Below are positions 31,087-40,504 of a DNA stretch of 64,000 nucleotides, one piece after another. Within the stretch, counting starts at the first letter, position 1; each line of letters begins with the position of its first letter. The position numbers and the translations under genes are program-made. Source of the DNA: an uncultured bacterium (GTDB lineage Bacteria > Verrucomicrobiota > Kiritimatiellia > CAIKKV01 > CALHGX01); NCBI GenBank assembly GCA_938031185.1, contig CALHGX010000047.1:18748-82747 (forward strand), given 5' to 3'. Under the pieces are notes generated by a model. That model had not been told where the DNA came from. It made no database searches and saw only the letters and a list, made by a program, of their open reading frames with translations.

Positions 31087-31734
31087 GTGGCGATGGCGCG
31101 CGTTAAACACACAAAGAACGAGCTCAAGGCGCAACGGGAAGCCCTGCAGCGCTTTGAACGTTTTCTACCGATGCTGCAGTTGAAGAAGCAACAGCTTCAG
31201 GCGGAAGCCCAAGAACTGGATGCCGCCATCGAGCGTATCACCGCGGCCGAAAGCGCGTTACGAGCGGCCATGGACCGATGGGTTCGCCTCTTTTCCAGTC
31301 CCGTTGATCTGGAGGGGTTGATTCGGCTGGCCTCCGTCAAGGAAGAGCAGGCCAACGTGGCCGGCGTGCCGCTGCCCGTTCCCAAAGCGGTTGACATCGA
31401 ACGACGGCAGCTCGATCTTTTCGAGACCCCCTCGTGGTTGGACGACGCCCAGCACGCGTTAGCCGACTTGGCGCGAATGCGGATCGAACGGGCCTTCCTT
31501 GCCGAGGGCCGCCGGCGCATTATGGAGGAGTTGCGCACCACCACGCAGCGCGTCAACCTCTTTGAAAAGGTCAAGATTCCCGAAACGCGGGAGAACATCC
31601 GTGTGATCCGCATTTTTCTCGGCGATCAGCAAACCGCCGGCGTGGCCCGCGCCAAACTGGCCAAACGACGGCTTGCGGACTACGATGAGTCGGCGGCTTG
31701 GCACATGCCGCCGGAGGAGGCCAGCATCGCATGA
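31087..31734 (+). CDS. atpD: V-type ATP synthase subunit D
   Basis: RVKHTKNELKAQREALQRFERFLPMLQLKKQQLQ ... RRVNALE-like RVNLFEKVKIPETRENIRVIRIFLGDQQ. Confidence 0.95.
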   Translation: MAMARVKHTKNELKAQREALQRFERFLPMLQLKKQQLQAEAQELDAAIERITAAESALRAAMDRWVRLFSSPVDLEGLIRLASVKEEQANVAGVPLPVPKAVDIERRQLDLFETPSWLDDAQHALADLARMRIERAFLAEGRRRIMEELRTTTQRVNLFEKVKIPETRENIRVIRIFLGDQQTAGVARAKLAKRRLADYDESAAWHMPPEEASIA

Positions 31735-33542
31735 TTGTCCCGATGAAAAAAATGATGTTGCTGTGCCTCGCCGCCGATCAGGATCGCACGCTCACGGCTC
31801 TGCGCGAGATCGGCGTGGTGCATTTGAAGGCCGTGCAGTCCTTGGAGAGCGACGATCTTGGGCGCGTGCGGGACGCGCTCGACGAGACGCAACATGCCTT
31901 AGACATCCTGCTTGTTCACCGGGAATCCCGCAAAGGCGCGCAACATGAACAGTCGCCGCTCCAAGCCGATGTTTCGGGCACGATCCAAAGGGTGCGCGAA
32001 CTCGCCCTCCGGCGCAAGAGCCTGCTGGATCGCTTGGACACTCTCGCCGCCGAACGGGCGTCTGCAGCCCCTTTCGGAGGGTTCAATCCGGCAGACATCA
32101 AGGAATTGGAGACCAGAGGCATCCGCCTTCGATTCTTCTTTGTGCCTCGTTCGGAACCTCTGACACCGCCAGGAGACGCCACGATTACCGTCCTCCAACG
32201 AACACCCGAAGGGACGGTTGTGGCGGTGACCAGCTTGGAACCGCTGGACTGGCCTGCGGCTCAATCCCTTCCGATACCGCCCCGCAACGTGAATGACGTG
32301 GATCGGGAGATCGCTCAAGCAGACACGGAATCGGCCCAGGTGTTAAACCAGCTCAACGCAAATACCGTCGCCATCCCGGCGCTTCAAGCCGAAGCGGAGC
32401 GTTTAAAGGCCGAACTCGCCTATCTGGAAGCCAAAGCCGGCATGGGCGCCGTTGGCGACGTCGCCTATCTTTCCGGCTACTGCCCTGAGGACGCGCTTCC
32501 GGTCTTGCGGAAGGCAGCCGCCGAGCATGGCTGGGGGCTCCGGTTTGACGATCCCGGTCCTGAGGATCCCGTGCCCACCTTGCTGCGCAATCCGCCGTGG
32601 ATTGAACCGATCAAAGTCATCTTTCGTATGATCGGCATTGTGCCGGGCTACCACGAATTGGACATCAGCGGAGTCTTTCTTCTTTTCTACAGCGTGTTCT
32701 TCGCCATGCTCGTCAGCGACGCCGGGTACGGTCTGCTTTTCCTCGCTTTGACTCTTGCGATTCGCGCTTTCGCGCGCAAGGCGCCGCCGGAACTACCCCG
32801 GCTGCTCGGAATTCTCAGCGTATGCACCATCATCTGGGGTGTGTTGGCCGGCTCTTATTTCGGAATCCCTTTTGACCTGCTTCCGTCCCCGCTTCGAGGC
32901 GCGCGAATTCACTGGCTGGCACAGGAAGCAAATCTCATGTCGCTCTGCTTCCTGATCGGCAGCATCCATCTCACAGTGGCCCATGCCTGGAATGCCTGGC
33001 GGTGGCGGAAGCAAAGCGGGGCCCTGGCCCAGTTAGGCTGGATCGCCATCACATGGACCATGTACTACATGGCCCACAACATGATTCTCGGCCGGTCCCT
33101 GCCCCCGTTCGTCGGATGGCTCTTCCTGGGAGGCGTCGCAGCGGTCGTCCTCTTCATGACGCCCGTCAGAGCGCTAAAATCCGAATGGCCCAGTCACATT
33201 ATGCTCCCCCTCAACATCATCGGAAACTTCGGCGATGTCGTTTCCTATGTGCGTCTGTTTGCCGTGGGGAGCGCCGGCACCGCCATCAGCATGGCGTTTA
33301 ACGAAATGGCGGTCGGCTCCGGTATCCGAAGCGTCGGCGCCGGCCTGTCGGCGGCCCTGATCCTGTTCCTGGCCCATGCCCTGAACATTCTGCTCTGCGG
33401 GCTCGGCGTCATCGTGCATGGGGTCCGGCTCAACACCTTGGAGTTTTCGGGGCATCTGGGCATGCAATGGTCGGGCGTGAACTATGAACCGTTCCGACGC
33501 CCGCAATGCCTGACAGAAACGAACCGCGCACAAGCGGAGTAA
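31731..33542 (+). CDS. atpI: V-type ATP synthase subunit I (a subunit)
   Basis: MIVPMKKMMLLCLAADQDRTLTALREIGVVHL; C-terminal multi-TM region with FFAMLVSDAGYGLLFL and NIIGNFGDVVSYVRLFAVGSAG (conserved Arg). Confidence 0.96.
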   Translation: MIVPMKKMMLLCLAADQDRTLTALREIGVVHLKAVQSLESDDLGRVRDALDETQHALDILLVHRESRKGAQHEQSPLQADVSGTIQRVRELALRRKSLLDRLDTLAAERASAAPFGGFNPADIKELETRGIRLRFFFVPRSEPLTPPGDATITVLQRTPEGTVVAVTSLEPLDWPAAQSLPIPPRNVNDVDREIAQADTESAQVLNQLNANTVAIPALQAEAERLKAELAYLEAKAGMGAVGDVAYLSGYCPEDALPVLRKAAAEHGWGLRFDDPGPEDPVPTLLRNPPWIEPIKVIFRMIGIVPGYHELDISGVFLLFYSVFFAMLVSDAGYGLLFLALTLAIRAFARKAPPELPRLLGILSVCTIIWGVLAGSYFGIPFDLLPSPLRGARIHWLAQEANLMSLCFLIGSIHLTVAHAWNAWRWRKQSGALAQLGWIAITWTMYYMAHNMILGRSLPPFVGWLFLGGVAAVVLFMTPVRALKSEWPSHIMLPLNIIGNFGDVVSYVRLFAVGSAGTAISMAFNEMAVGSGIRSVGAGLSAALILFLAHALNILLCGLGVIVHGVRLNTLEFSGHLGMQWSGVNYEPFRRPQCLTETNRAQAE

Positions 33543-33573
33543 CGACAGGAGCGAAAGCAAGGAGGAACGATCC

Positions 33574-34029
33574 ATGACAGGCGAATCCATAATGGCATTG
33601 GGCAAGATGGGCGGGGCGGCGGCGTTGGGGTTGTCGGCGCTGGGTTCGGCGTTGGGCGTCGGAGCAGCCGGCCCGGCGGCGATCGGTGTCTGGAAGAAAT
33701 GCTATGCGCAAAACAAGACTGCGCCCTTTATGCTGCTCGCATTCGTCGGCGCGCCGCTGTCCCAAACGATCTATGGCATGATCGTCATGAACAAGATACT
33801 GGCTACTGCCGTAACCAATCCCAGCCACTGGGTGGACTTGATCGGCGTGGGCATTTTCAGCGGCGCTGCCATGGGCGCATCCGCCTGGATGCAGGGCATA
33901 GCCGGTGCCGCGGCAACCGACGCGCTCGGCGAAACCGGCAAAGGCGCCGGCAACTACCTGATGGCCCTCGGCATCATCGAAACCGTGGCCATTTTTGTGT
34001 TGGTCTTCATCGGCAAGGCCATCGCCTGA
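33574..34029 (+). CDS. atpK: V-type ATP synthase subunit K (rotor ring)
   Basis: Four-TM duplicated hairpin; GSALGVGAAGPAAIG, PLSQTIYGMIV, MQGIAGAAATDA, IIETVAIF. Confidence 0.95.
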   Translation: MTGESIMALGKMGGAAALGLSALGSALGVGAAGPAAIGVWKKCYAQNKTAPFMLLAFVGAPLSQTIYGMIVMNKILATAVTNPSHWVDLIGVGIFSGAAMGASAWMQGIAGAAATDALGETGKGAGNYLMALGIIETVAIFVLVFIGKAIA

Positions 34030-34051
34030 ACGGAGAAAACCGGCCATTTTC

Positions 34052-34080
34052 GCCTTCGCCGTGTCTCGCGCGGCGAAGGC
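34052..34080 (+). terminator. Hairpin downstream of V-ATPase operon
   Basis: GCCTTCGCCG-N9-CGGCGAAGGC 10-bp stem shortly after the atpK stop; weak T tract. Confidence 0.55.
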
Positions 34081-34166
34081 TTGGCACTGACCGTATCGAC
34101 GGCCGTTCAGTGTTCCGCTCCGAAAGCAACCCGCGGTTCCGAACTTGCCAACAAGGCCGGGCCTTG

Positions 34167-35068
34167 TCATCGGCCGGCCAGATAGGCCGCCACAGCGAGC
34201 ATCATTAGCACGGCGCTCAGCGCCCTCTTGGCCAGCACGGCGCGGGTCATGTGCTCCTCCTTCACGCCAGCCCATTCGACGCGGGCCAGCATGTGGCCCA
34301 CAAGAATCGTCATTAAGCCGCGGCTCGATTGGACGATGTTTCCCAAGACCACGCCAATCGCGCGAAAACAGGCAAAGAGCAGCGCCATATAGAGCCCAGC
34401 CAGGACAACGTGAAGGGCAACGCATGACGCCATACGCGAAAAGAACGCCCTACCCCACGGCAAGCGAACGGCACGCCCGCCATCCCGCACAAAAGATATG
34501 ACATGGCCATACCCGTAAGCGACGCAGAACCCGGGGCGCTTTCTAGCGCCTGCACCACCCTCACCACGTGCAAATCGGACAGCGCGTAGCCAGTTACCGC
34601 GCCAGCCACACTGACAAGTACGCGCGGAGACAAACGTCCGCCTATCTCGTTCAAAAACCACGCGGAGCTGGCCGAGAGCGACACCCCCAACCATTGCCGT
34701 GCTGAAAGAGATCCCTTCGCCCACACAACGGACATCAGCGCCAGAACCACCACTTTCAGGCCGAGCAGCGGACTGATCCGTGATGCCGGCTGCTCCCTGA
34801 GTGCCCGAAAAAGACACCATTGCCCCATTAGGTAGAAACCAGCCGCCTCCGCCGCCGGCCGCCACGCCGCATGCAAGTCGGCAACCGACACGGGCGACAG
34901 CGCCAGAATCGCCAGGGAGATCAGCCCCATTTGCACGTGCGATACCGAAAGCAGGACAAGCGGAGACGCCGCCACGACCGCCATAAACCGGCGCGAAGAG
35001 AAACAGGAAAAGGTCTGAAGAAAGGCCAGTCCCAACCCCATCAGTATCCCGGCCGGATACGAACCCAT
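34167..35068 (-). pseudogene. EamA/DMT-type transporter split by an apparent frameshift
   Basis: N-terminal TMs in frame of ORF 34313-35068 ([16 protein letters not shown]...). C-terminal TMs in frame of ORF 34167-34865 (ASCVALHVVLAGLYMALLFACFRAIGVVLGNIVQSSRGLMTILVGHMLA). Frame change near 34440-34465. Confidence 0.65.
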
Positions 35069-36135
35069 CAGGACTCGCTCCGCCCCATGGACCGTATCCG
35101 GCCCTTGCAGGAGTTGGCTGGCGTCACCCCACGACGCGCCATGGTCGCATCGTTTTCATGTGCGCCCGTGTCGGTTTCCGAGAGATCCCGCAGCATCTTG
35201 ATGTCCTCATCCACCGCGCGCCCCGCGACGGTTAACAAGTCGCCAATCATCATTCCGGTGGCTCCACAGAAAAAGATCATGGCTTGCAGGTCTCCCAGAT
35301 GGGTCCGGCCGGCGCAGACCTTCAGTTCGGCGGCAGGGTTCATCAGCCGAAACATCGCTGTGGTCTTCAGGATGTCGAGTGGTTTCATGGGAGCCATCCG
35401 CTCCAGCTTCGTCCCCGCAACCGGGACCAGAAAATTGAGCGGAATAGAATCCACCTTTTCCCGCCGCAACGCATCCGCCAATTCCACCCTCTGCTCGAGT
35501 GACTCTCCCATCCCCAATATGCCGCCCGAGCACACTTCCAACCCCGCCTTCCGCGCCAACCGGAGCGTGCGAAGCCGATCCTGATATGAATGCGTCGTGC
35601 ATATGTTGGGGAAAAAACTGCGCGCGGTTTCCAGATTGTGATGGTAGCGGCGCAGACCCGCTTTTTTCAGTTTCCGCAATCCCTCCTCGTCCAGCCCGCC
35701 CAATGATGCGCACCACGCCGGACCCAACGTCCCGCCTCGCCGTATCGCCCGGCATATCCGCTCCACCCCCGCGTCATCCAATGTTCCGCCGCTGGTCACG
35801 ATTCCGAAATGGCAAACAGGCCACTGCGCCGCGCGCGCGCGCGCCGCCACCATGCGCTCTTCGGACCACAAGGCATGCGGCTGGATGGACGCGCGATGCC
35901 GGGCGGACTGCGCACAATACGCGCAATCTTCAGCGCATGCACCGCATTTGGCGTTGCCGATAGCGCAGCAATACAGCCGGCGCCCAAACTTCATCCGGCG
36001 CACCGCGGTGGCGGCCGCCATGATCTCGGGCAAATCGTCCCGTTCAGCTCGCAACACCTCCAAAGCCGTCTCGGGGCCAATGGCTTCAGCTCGTTCTGCG
36101 GCGCGTTGCAATCTTTTCCCGATGCTGCTTCTCAT
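35068..36135 (-). CDS. bioB: Biotin synthase
   Basis: [15 protein letters not shown] radical-SAM cluster, [59 protein letters not shown]. Confidence 0.93.
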   Translation of the reverse strand: MRSSIGKRLQRAAERAEAIGPETALEVLRAERDDLPEIMAAATAVRRMKFGRRLYCCAIGNAKCGACAEDCAYCAQSARHRASIQPHALWSEERMVAARARAAQWPVCHFGIVTSGGTLDDAGVERICRAIRRGGTLGPAWCASLGGLDEEGLRKLKKAGLRRYHHNLETARSFFPNICTTHSYQDRLRTLRLARKAGLEVCSGGILGMGESLEQRVELADALRREKVDSIPLNFLVPVAGTKLERMAPMKPLDILKTTAMFRLMNPAAELKVCAGRTHLGDLQAMIFFCGATGMMIGDLLTVAGRAVDEDIKMLRDLSETDTGAHENDATMARRGVTPANSCKGRIRSMGRSES

Positions 36136-36575
36136 TCGCCCCCCCGACGCTTTGCGGCAAGAACAAAATCTAATGAAATCGAATTGACGCAGTGGCGCGT
36201 GTTCTTCGGGGTCAATCCCTCCCCCACAAAGACATGCCCTAGGTGCGCGCCGCACCGGGCGCAGACAATTTCCGTGCGCCGGCCGTCCGAATCAGGAAGC
36301 CGCCTCACCGCCTCTGGAATATGGTCATCGAAGGCGGGCCAACCACACCCGGCGTCGAATTTGTCCTCTGATCGGTACAGCGCAGCCCCGCACCGGCGGC
36401 AAGTGTAAACGCCAGCGTTCCAATGATGAAGAAAGGCGCCGGAACCAGGCCGCTCCGTCCCTTTGTGCACGATCACCCGTTCTTCTTCGGGCGTCAGCTT
36501 CCTCCATCCGGTCCTCGCCGCATCACTGTCTCCCGCCCGCAATTGACCACACATAATTGCGATCCCTCCCATCAT
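36132..36575 (-). CDS. msrB: Peptide methionine-(R)-S-oxide reductase
   Basis: [71 protein letters not shown]. Confidence 0.95.
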   Translation of the reverse strand: MMGGIAIMCGQLRAGDSDAARTGWRKLTPEEERVIVHKGTERPGSGAFLHHWNAGVYTCRRCGAALYRSEDKFDAGCGWPAFDDHIPEAVRRLPDSDGRRTEIVCARCGAHLGHVFVGEGLTPKNTRHCVNSISLDFVLAAKRRGGE

Positions 36576-36609
36576 GCCCCATAAGCGCCTTCGCAAACAC
36601 AAGGATATC

Positions 36610-37062
36610 CTACCCATGGGCTGAAGCCTCCGGGACGCGCAACGGTTCAGCGCTGCCGGTGCGAAACCCGTCGGCGAGATCGCACCGGCGCGGCGCTTCC
36701 CGACTGGCGAGTATGCGCCGCAACCCGACAATGGCTTTCGACGCTTCTCCGCGGGAAAGCGTTTCTACGCCCGTCCGTCCATAGTACTTGCGAAGAAAAT
36801 TCGCAAGATGTCCATCATCCCATCCCAACGCCTTCCGAAGGTATTCCATGTAAAGTTTTTGGCGCAAGGTCAGCCCATTTCGATTGACGGCATACTGGGG
36901 ACTGCGCACCAAATGCCGCATCAGCCGACGGAATCCTTCATCCGTCAAGTCGCGCGCGGACGATACCCCCGCCACCGCCTTCAGAATTCGGCGGTAGGCC
37001 GCATCCGAAAGGCCGATTTCCCTCTTGACGATGTGCACCAGGGCCAGCTTTGCGCGGTTCAT
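36610..37062 (-). CDS. GemA / Mu gp16-like protein (DUF1018)
   Basis: [51 protein letters not shown] resembles DUF1018 (IHIAKKxLGLxDxxYRxxLxxVTGxxSAxDLT). Confidence 0.75.
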   Translation of the reverse strand: MNRAKLALVHIVKREIGLSDAAYRRILKAVAGVSSARDLTDEGFRRLMRHLVRSPQYAVNRNGLTLRQKLYMEYLRKALGWDDGHLANFLRKYYGRTGVETLSRGEASKAIVGLRRILASREAPRRCDLADGFRTGSAEPLRVPEASAHG

Positions 37063-37544
37063 GCCCCGCCTGTCCGCCTGGACTTGCGGTCCAGGTCCAA
37101 TACCCGCACCGCCACTTGCGGATCCACTCGAAAAGGCGAACCCAAGCCTTCATAAAACCCATGTTCTCGAATGAGATGAATGTTCAAGTCCGATATCGTC
37201 AACTCCATTTTTCGTTCGATATTTCGGATCGTGATGTGCGTTTTGGGAAGGAGTCCAGCCTCGCCAAAGGGGCACGCCAGCAAGCCGCGGACTTCATCCA
37301 CCCGCACCTCAAAGTGCGGTGGGACAAATACGAATTCTCCCAACCCGGCACGGCCAGCCTCCCGCAAGCGCGCCATTTCGTCCGCGATCTCGGCATGGGC
37401 AACCCCCATGCGGCGGACTGCTGCGTCGTCGGCGGCCAGTATATCGGCCAAGAGGCGGGTATCATCTCCCAGAAACCCATCTTCCGTCAGACGTCCACGA
37501 CGCATAGCTTCCTGCGCCTGTTGCAGATACGGCGTTTGTTTCAT
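37059..37544 (-). CDS. Conserved-looking protein of unknown function
   Basis: Open frame with 4-bp overlap to the GemA-like gene and 15 bp after nqrF; MKQTPYLQQAQEAMRRGRLTEDGFLGDD...ELTISDLNIHLIREHGFYEGLGSPFRVDP. Confidence 0.7.
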   Translation of the reverse strand: MKQTPYLQQAQEAMRRGRLTEDGFLGDDTRLLADILAADDAAVRRMGVAHAEIADEMARLREAGRAGLGEFVFVPPHFEVRVDEVRGLLACPFGEAGLLPKTHITIRNIERKMELTISDLNIHLIREHGFYEGLGSPFRVDPQVAVRVLDLDRKSRRTGGA

Positions 37545-37558
37545 GTCGGGCGCCTCAT

Positions 37559-38659
37559 TTACGCGAACTTGTCGTAATAGATGAGATCCTCGGGCATTCC
37601 CATGCGCTTCAGAATCACTATGCAGGCGTCGATCAAACCTGGACTACCGCAAAGATACGCTTCCGTGTTGGCGACCGATTTCACCTGACGGCTCATAACC
37701 TCGGTCACCAGCCCGGTCTCCCCGTCCCACGTGCCAGGCTCCGGCGCCGACAGCGCCGGAATAAACCGAAAATCCGGCAGTCGGCGCTCCAGCGCTTTCA
37801 TTTCCTCCATGAGGAAGAGATCCCCTGCCGTCCGGGCGCCAAAAAAGTACCGGGTTCGTCGTGATACACCTCGTTCCGCCATATCATAGAGGATGGACTT
37901 GATCGGAGCCATGCCGGACCCACCGGCGACGAAAAGGATATCGCGATTCGTCTCCCGCAGCGTAAAGTCGCCATAAGGACCGTTAATATTCAGGCGATCT
38001 CCTACTTTGAGCCGACGATGAACATAGGTCGTGCAAATGCCGTGGGGCACCAAACGGATCTCCAGTTCGACCCGATCTTCGATGGAAGGCGGGGAGGATA
38101 TTGAGTAAGCCCGATAGACAGGCTCATCCGTCAACTCATACGGCGGCACTTCAATCTGAATGTACTGGCCGGCGCGGAAATGCATGGCGGGAGGCTGCAG
38201 CAGACGCAGCACGACTTCCTTGATGTCATGCGTCAGATCTCGCATGGCTGCAACCTCGGTTTCAAAGCGATGCACATTGAATAGCTCCTCCGGAACGAAC
38301 ACGCGCAGGGGCTGCCTGACTTTGATCTGGCAGGCCAAACGCACCCCTTCGGCAATCTCCTGCCGACTCAACCAGGCCGTTTCGGTCGGCAGAACGCTGC
38401 CCCCGCCTCCCTGCACCGTTAATTTGCAAAGACCGCAGGAGCCGCGCCCGCCGCAGGCGGACGGAACAAATAAGCCTCGCTCTTTCAGCGCAGAAAGCAG
38501 CGAAACGCCCCCTTCGATCGCAAAAGGCTCGCCGTCGTTGACCACGATATCCACCGTGCCGTAACGGCCGATGGTCGCATCAGCCACGAGAATGAGCAGC
38601 GTGAGGACGGCCGCTACGGCGCACATGACCGCCACTCCAAGTAAGAAGGCCGTGAGCAT
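37559..38659 (-). CDS. nqrF: NqrF-like NADH dehydrogenase subunit (TM, 2Fe-2S ferredoxin, FAD/NADH domains)
   Basis: TM then CGGRGSCGLCK...LACQIKV ferredoxin motif, YRAYSISSPP FAD motif, GGSGMAPIKSIL, FFGARTAGDLFLMEEM, YLCGSPGLIDACI. Confidence 0.93.
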   Translation of the reverse strand: MLTAFLLGVAVMCAVAAVLTLLILVADATIGRYGTVDIVVNDGEPFAIEGGVSLLSALKERGLFVPSACGGRGSCGLCKLTVQGGGGSVLPTETAWLSRQEIAEGVRLACQIKVRQPLRVFVPEELFNVHRFETEVAAMRDLTHDIKEVVLRLLQPPAMHFRAGQYIQIEVPPYELTDEPVYRAYSISSPPSIEDRVELEIRLVPHGICTTYVHRRLKVGDRLNINGPYGDFTLRETNRDILFVAGGSGMAPIKSILYDMAERGVSRRTRYFFGARTAGDLFLMEEMKALERRLPDFRFIPALSAPEPGTWDGETGLVTEVMSRQVKSVANTEAYLCGSPGLIDACIVILKRMGMPEDLIYYDKFA

Positions 38660-38682
38660 TGTCTGGACCTCTCCCCGGCCTC

Positions 38683-39279
38683 CTACAATCCGCGCCCCAT
38701 GCCGGAAAACCCCATGAACGCCAGGGCCATGATGCCCGCAATCACCAGCGCGATGCCGGCTCCATCGAGGCCGGCGGGCACCCGCGCCCGGCTCAACCGC
38801 TCCTGCCGGATGCCCGCCATGGCCAGGATCGCCAGCGCCCAGCCCACTCCGCTGCCAGCGCCATAGGCCAGCGCGGCGGCAAAAGTATATTCCCGAATGA
38901 TCATGAACAGGCTTACACCAAGAATCGCGCAATTCACCGTGATCAGCGGCAGGAAAATTCCGAGGGCCGCATAAAGTCTTTCAGAAGCCCGCTCAATCGC
39001 CATTTCAGCCACCTGCACAAAGGCCGCAATCACCACAATGAAAACCAGGAAGCGCAAATACTCCAGTCCCAGGGGGACCAGCAGCCAATGGTACACCATC
39101 CAATTGATCGGTGCCGTAACCGTCATGACCAGGGCCACGGCAAGCCCAAGTCCCGTGGCGGTCTTCACCTCCTTGGAGACCGCCAGAAATGAGCACATGC
39201 CCAGGTAATTCGTCAGGAGAATGTTATTGGTGAAGACAGCGGAAAGGAAAATGGCGAACCAGCCGGCCGCATGCGTCAT
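38683..39279 (-). CDS. rnfA: RnfA/NqrE family membrane subunit
   Basis: FLSAVFTNNILLTNYLGMCSFLAVSKEVKTATGLGLAVALVMTVTAPINWMVYHWLL; LPLITVNCAILGVSLF. Confidence 0.95.
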   Translation of the reverse strand: MTHAAGWFAIFLSAVFTNNILLTNYLGMCSFLAVSKEVKTATGLGLAVALVMTVTAPINWMVYHWLLVPLGLEYLRFLVFIVVIAAFVQVAEMAIERASERLYAALGIFLPLITVNCAILGVSLFMIIREYTFAAALAYGAGSGVGWALAILAMAGIRQERLSRARVPAGLDGAGIALVIAGIMALAFMGFSGMGRGL

Positions 39280-39902
39280 GATGCCACCCCCCGCCCTCTC
39301 GGACCTCGCGAGAACGAAAAGCCGCGAATGCACCAAATCAGAAGGGCCAGCACAAAAAACCCCCCCGGCGCCATGGCCAGAACAGTCCAATTCACCCATC
39401 CGGCGCCCAGCACCGGCACCCCCCACAACGTTCCATAACCAAGCGTTTCTCGCACAACGGCCATCAGCAATAAGACGTAGCTGTATCCCAGCCCCGCTCC
39501 GAGACCGTCCACGAAAGCCAGTCCCGGCGGATGATTCATGGCAAAGGCCTCGGCGCGGCCCATGATGATGCAGTTCGTGATGATCAATCCCACATAGGGA
39601 CCAAGCTGCCGCCAGATATCGGGAGCGTAGGCTTTTAGGAAGACGTCCACGAGGATCACATATCCGGCAATGACCAGCACCTCCACCATCATGCGGACGC
39701 GCCCGGGTATCCATCGGCGCAGGGCCGAGATGCTCACATTCGAACAAACGACGGTGAACAACAGCCCTGCGCACATCACCGCCGTATTTCGCAAGGAGTT
39801 GGTCACAGCCAGCGTCGAGCAGATGCCTAATATCTGCACGAAGACCGGATTGTCCCGGCCCAGGTTGCTCCAGAATATTCTTCCGGCCCGTCCCCCGCTC
39901 AC
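39276..39902 (-). CDS. rnfE: RnfE/NqrD family membrane subunit
   Basis: FWSNLGRDNPVFVQILGICSTLAVTNSLRNTAVMCAGLLF; LGPYVGLIITNCIIMGRAEAFA. Confidence 0.95.
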   Translation of the reverse strand: MSGGRAGRIFWSNLGRDNPVFVQILGICSTLAVTNSLRNTAVMCAGLLFTVVCSNVSISALRRWIPGRVRMMVEVLVIAGYVILVDVFLKAYAPDIWRQLGPYVGLIITNCIIMGRAEAFAMNHPPGLAFVDGLGAGLGYSYVLLLMAVVRETLGYGTLWGVPVLGAGWVNWTVLAMAPGGFFVLALLIWCIRGFSFSRGPRGRGVAS

Positions 39903-40504
39903 GGCACAGCGTCTCCTTTCAAAGCGCGTTGCAGTCGCTCCGCGCTCTTGTTCAACAAATCGCGCACGGCCGCCGAGGTGATCGTCGCACCCGTAACGGC
40001 ATCGAACGCATCGGTTGGCGCCTCTGACTCCGCCTCGCCCGCCAGCCGAAAAGGCGGCCGTTTGCCTGGAAATTGCCGCTTGAACTCCGCCTCGTCTATG
40101 CGGGCGCCGAGCCCCGGCGTTTCATTGTGTTCCGTGAACTCGACGCCCGTCAACCGCCGCCCTTCCGCGTCGAACCCGACAACCCCTCTGATCCGCCCCC
40201 ACAGCCCCGGCGCTTGTCCAATCACCAGATAACCCTGCGGCCTCCCATCATCCGACAGTACGGTCCATATCCCCGCCCCCGGCCCCTCGCGCAAACGTTC
40301 TTCCGTCCCTTCCCGCAAGCCGGCTCCCGCATCCAATCCAGCCGCAATCAACAATGCCCGGCGCAATTGCCGCTCCTGGTTGGCCATCACCTTCTCAATG
40401 GTGAGCAAGTGAGCGCCGGACACCAGGGATGTCACCACAGCGGTCATACCCACCATGAACGCCATGATGGCCGCTTGTCGTTGCAGGGGGAATCTTCTCT
40501 TCAT
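39899..40504 (-). CDS. rnfG: RnfG/NqrC family FMN-binding subunit
   Basis: N-terminal TM; GVEFTEHNETPGLGARIDEAEFKRQFPGK; DAVTGATITSAAV flavinylation motif. Confidence 0.94.
   Translation of the reverse strand: MKRRFPLQRQAAIMAFMVGMTAVVTSLVSGAHLLTIEKVMANQERQLRRALLIAAGLDAGAGLREGTEERLREGPGAGIWTVLSDDGRPQGYLVIGQAPGLWGRIRGVVGFDAEGRRLTGVEFTEHNETPGLGARIDEAEFKRQFPGKRPPFRLAGEAESEAPTDAFDAVTGATITSAAVRDLLNKSAERLQRALKGDAVP

Noticed and set aside
34440-34465. Programmed -1 ribosomal frameshift in the DMT transporter
   Set aside because: No canonical X-XXY-YYZ slippery heptamer in the zero frame; mutation or sequencing error is simpler.
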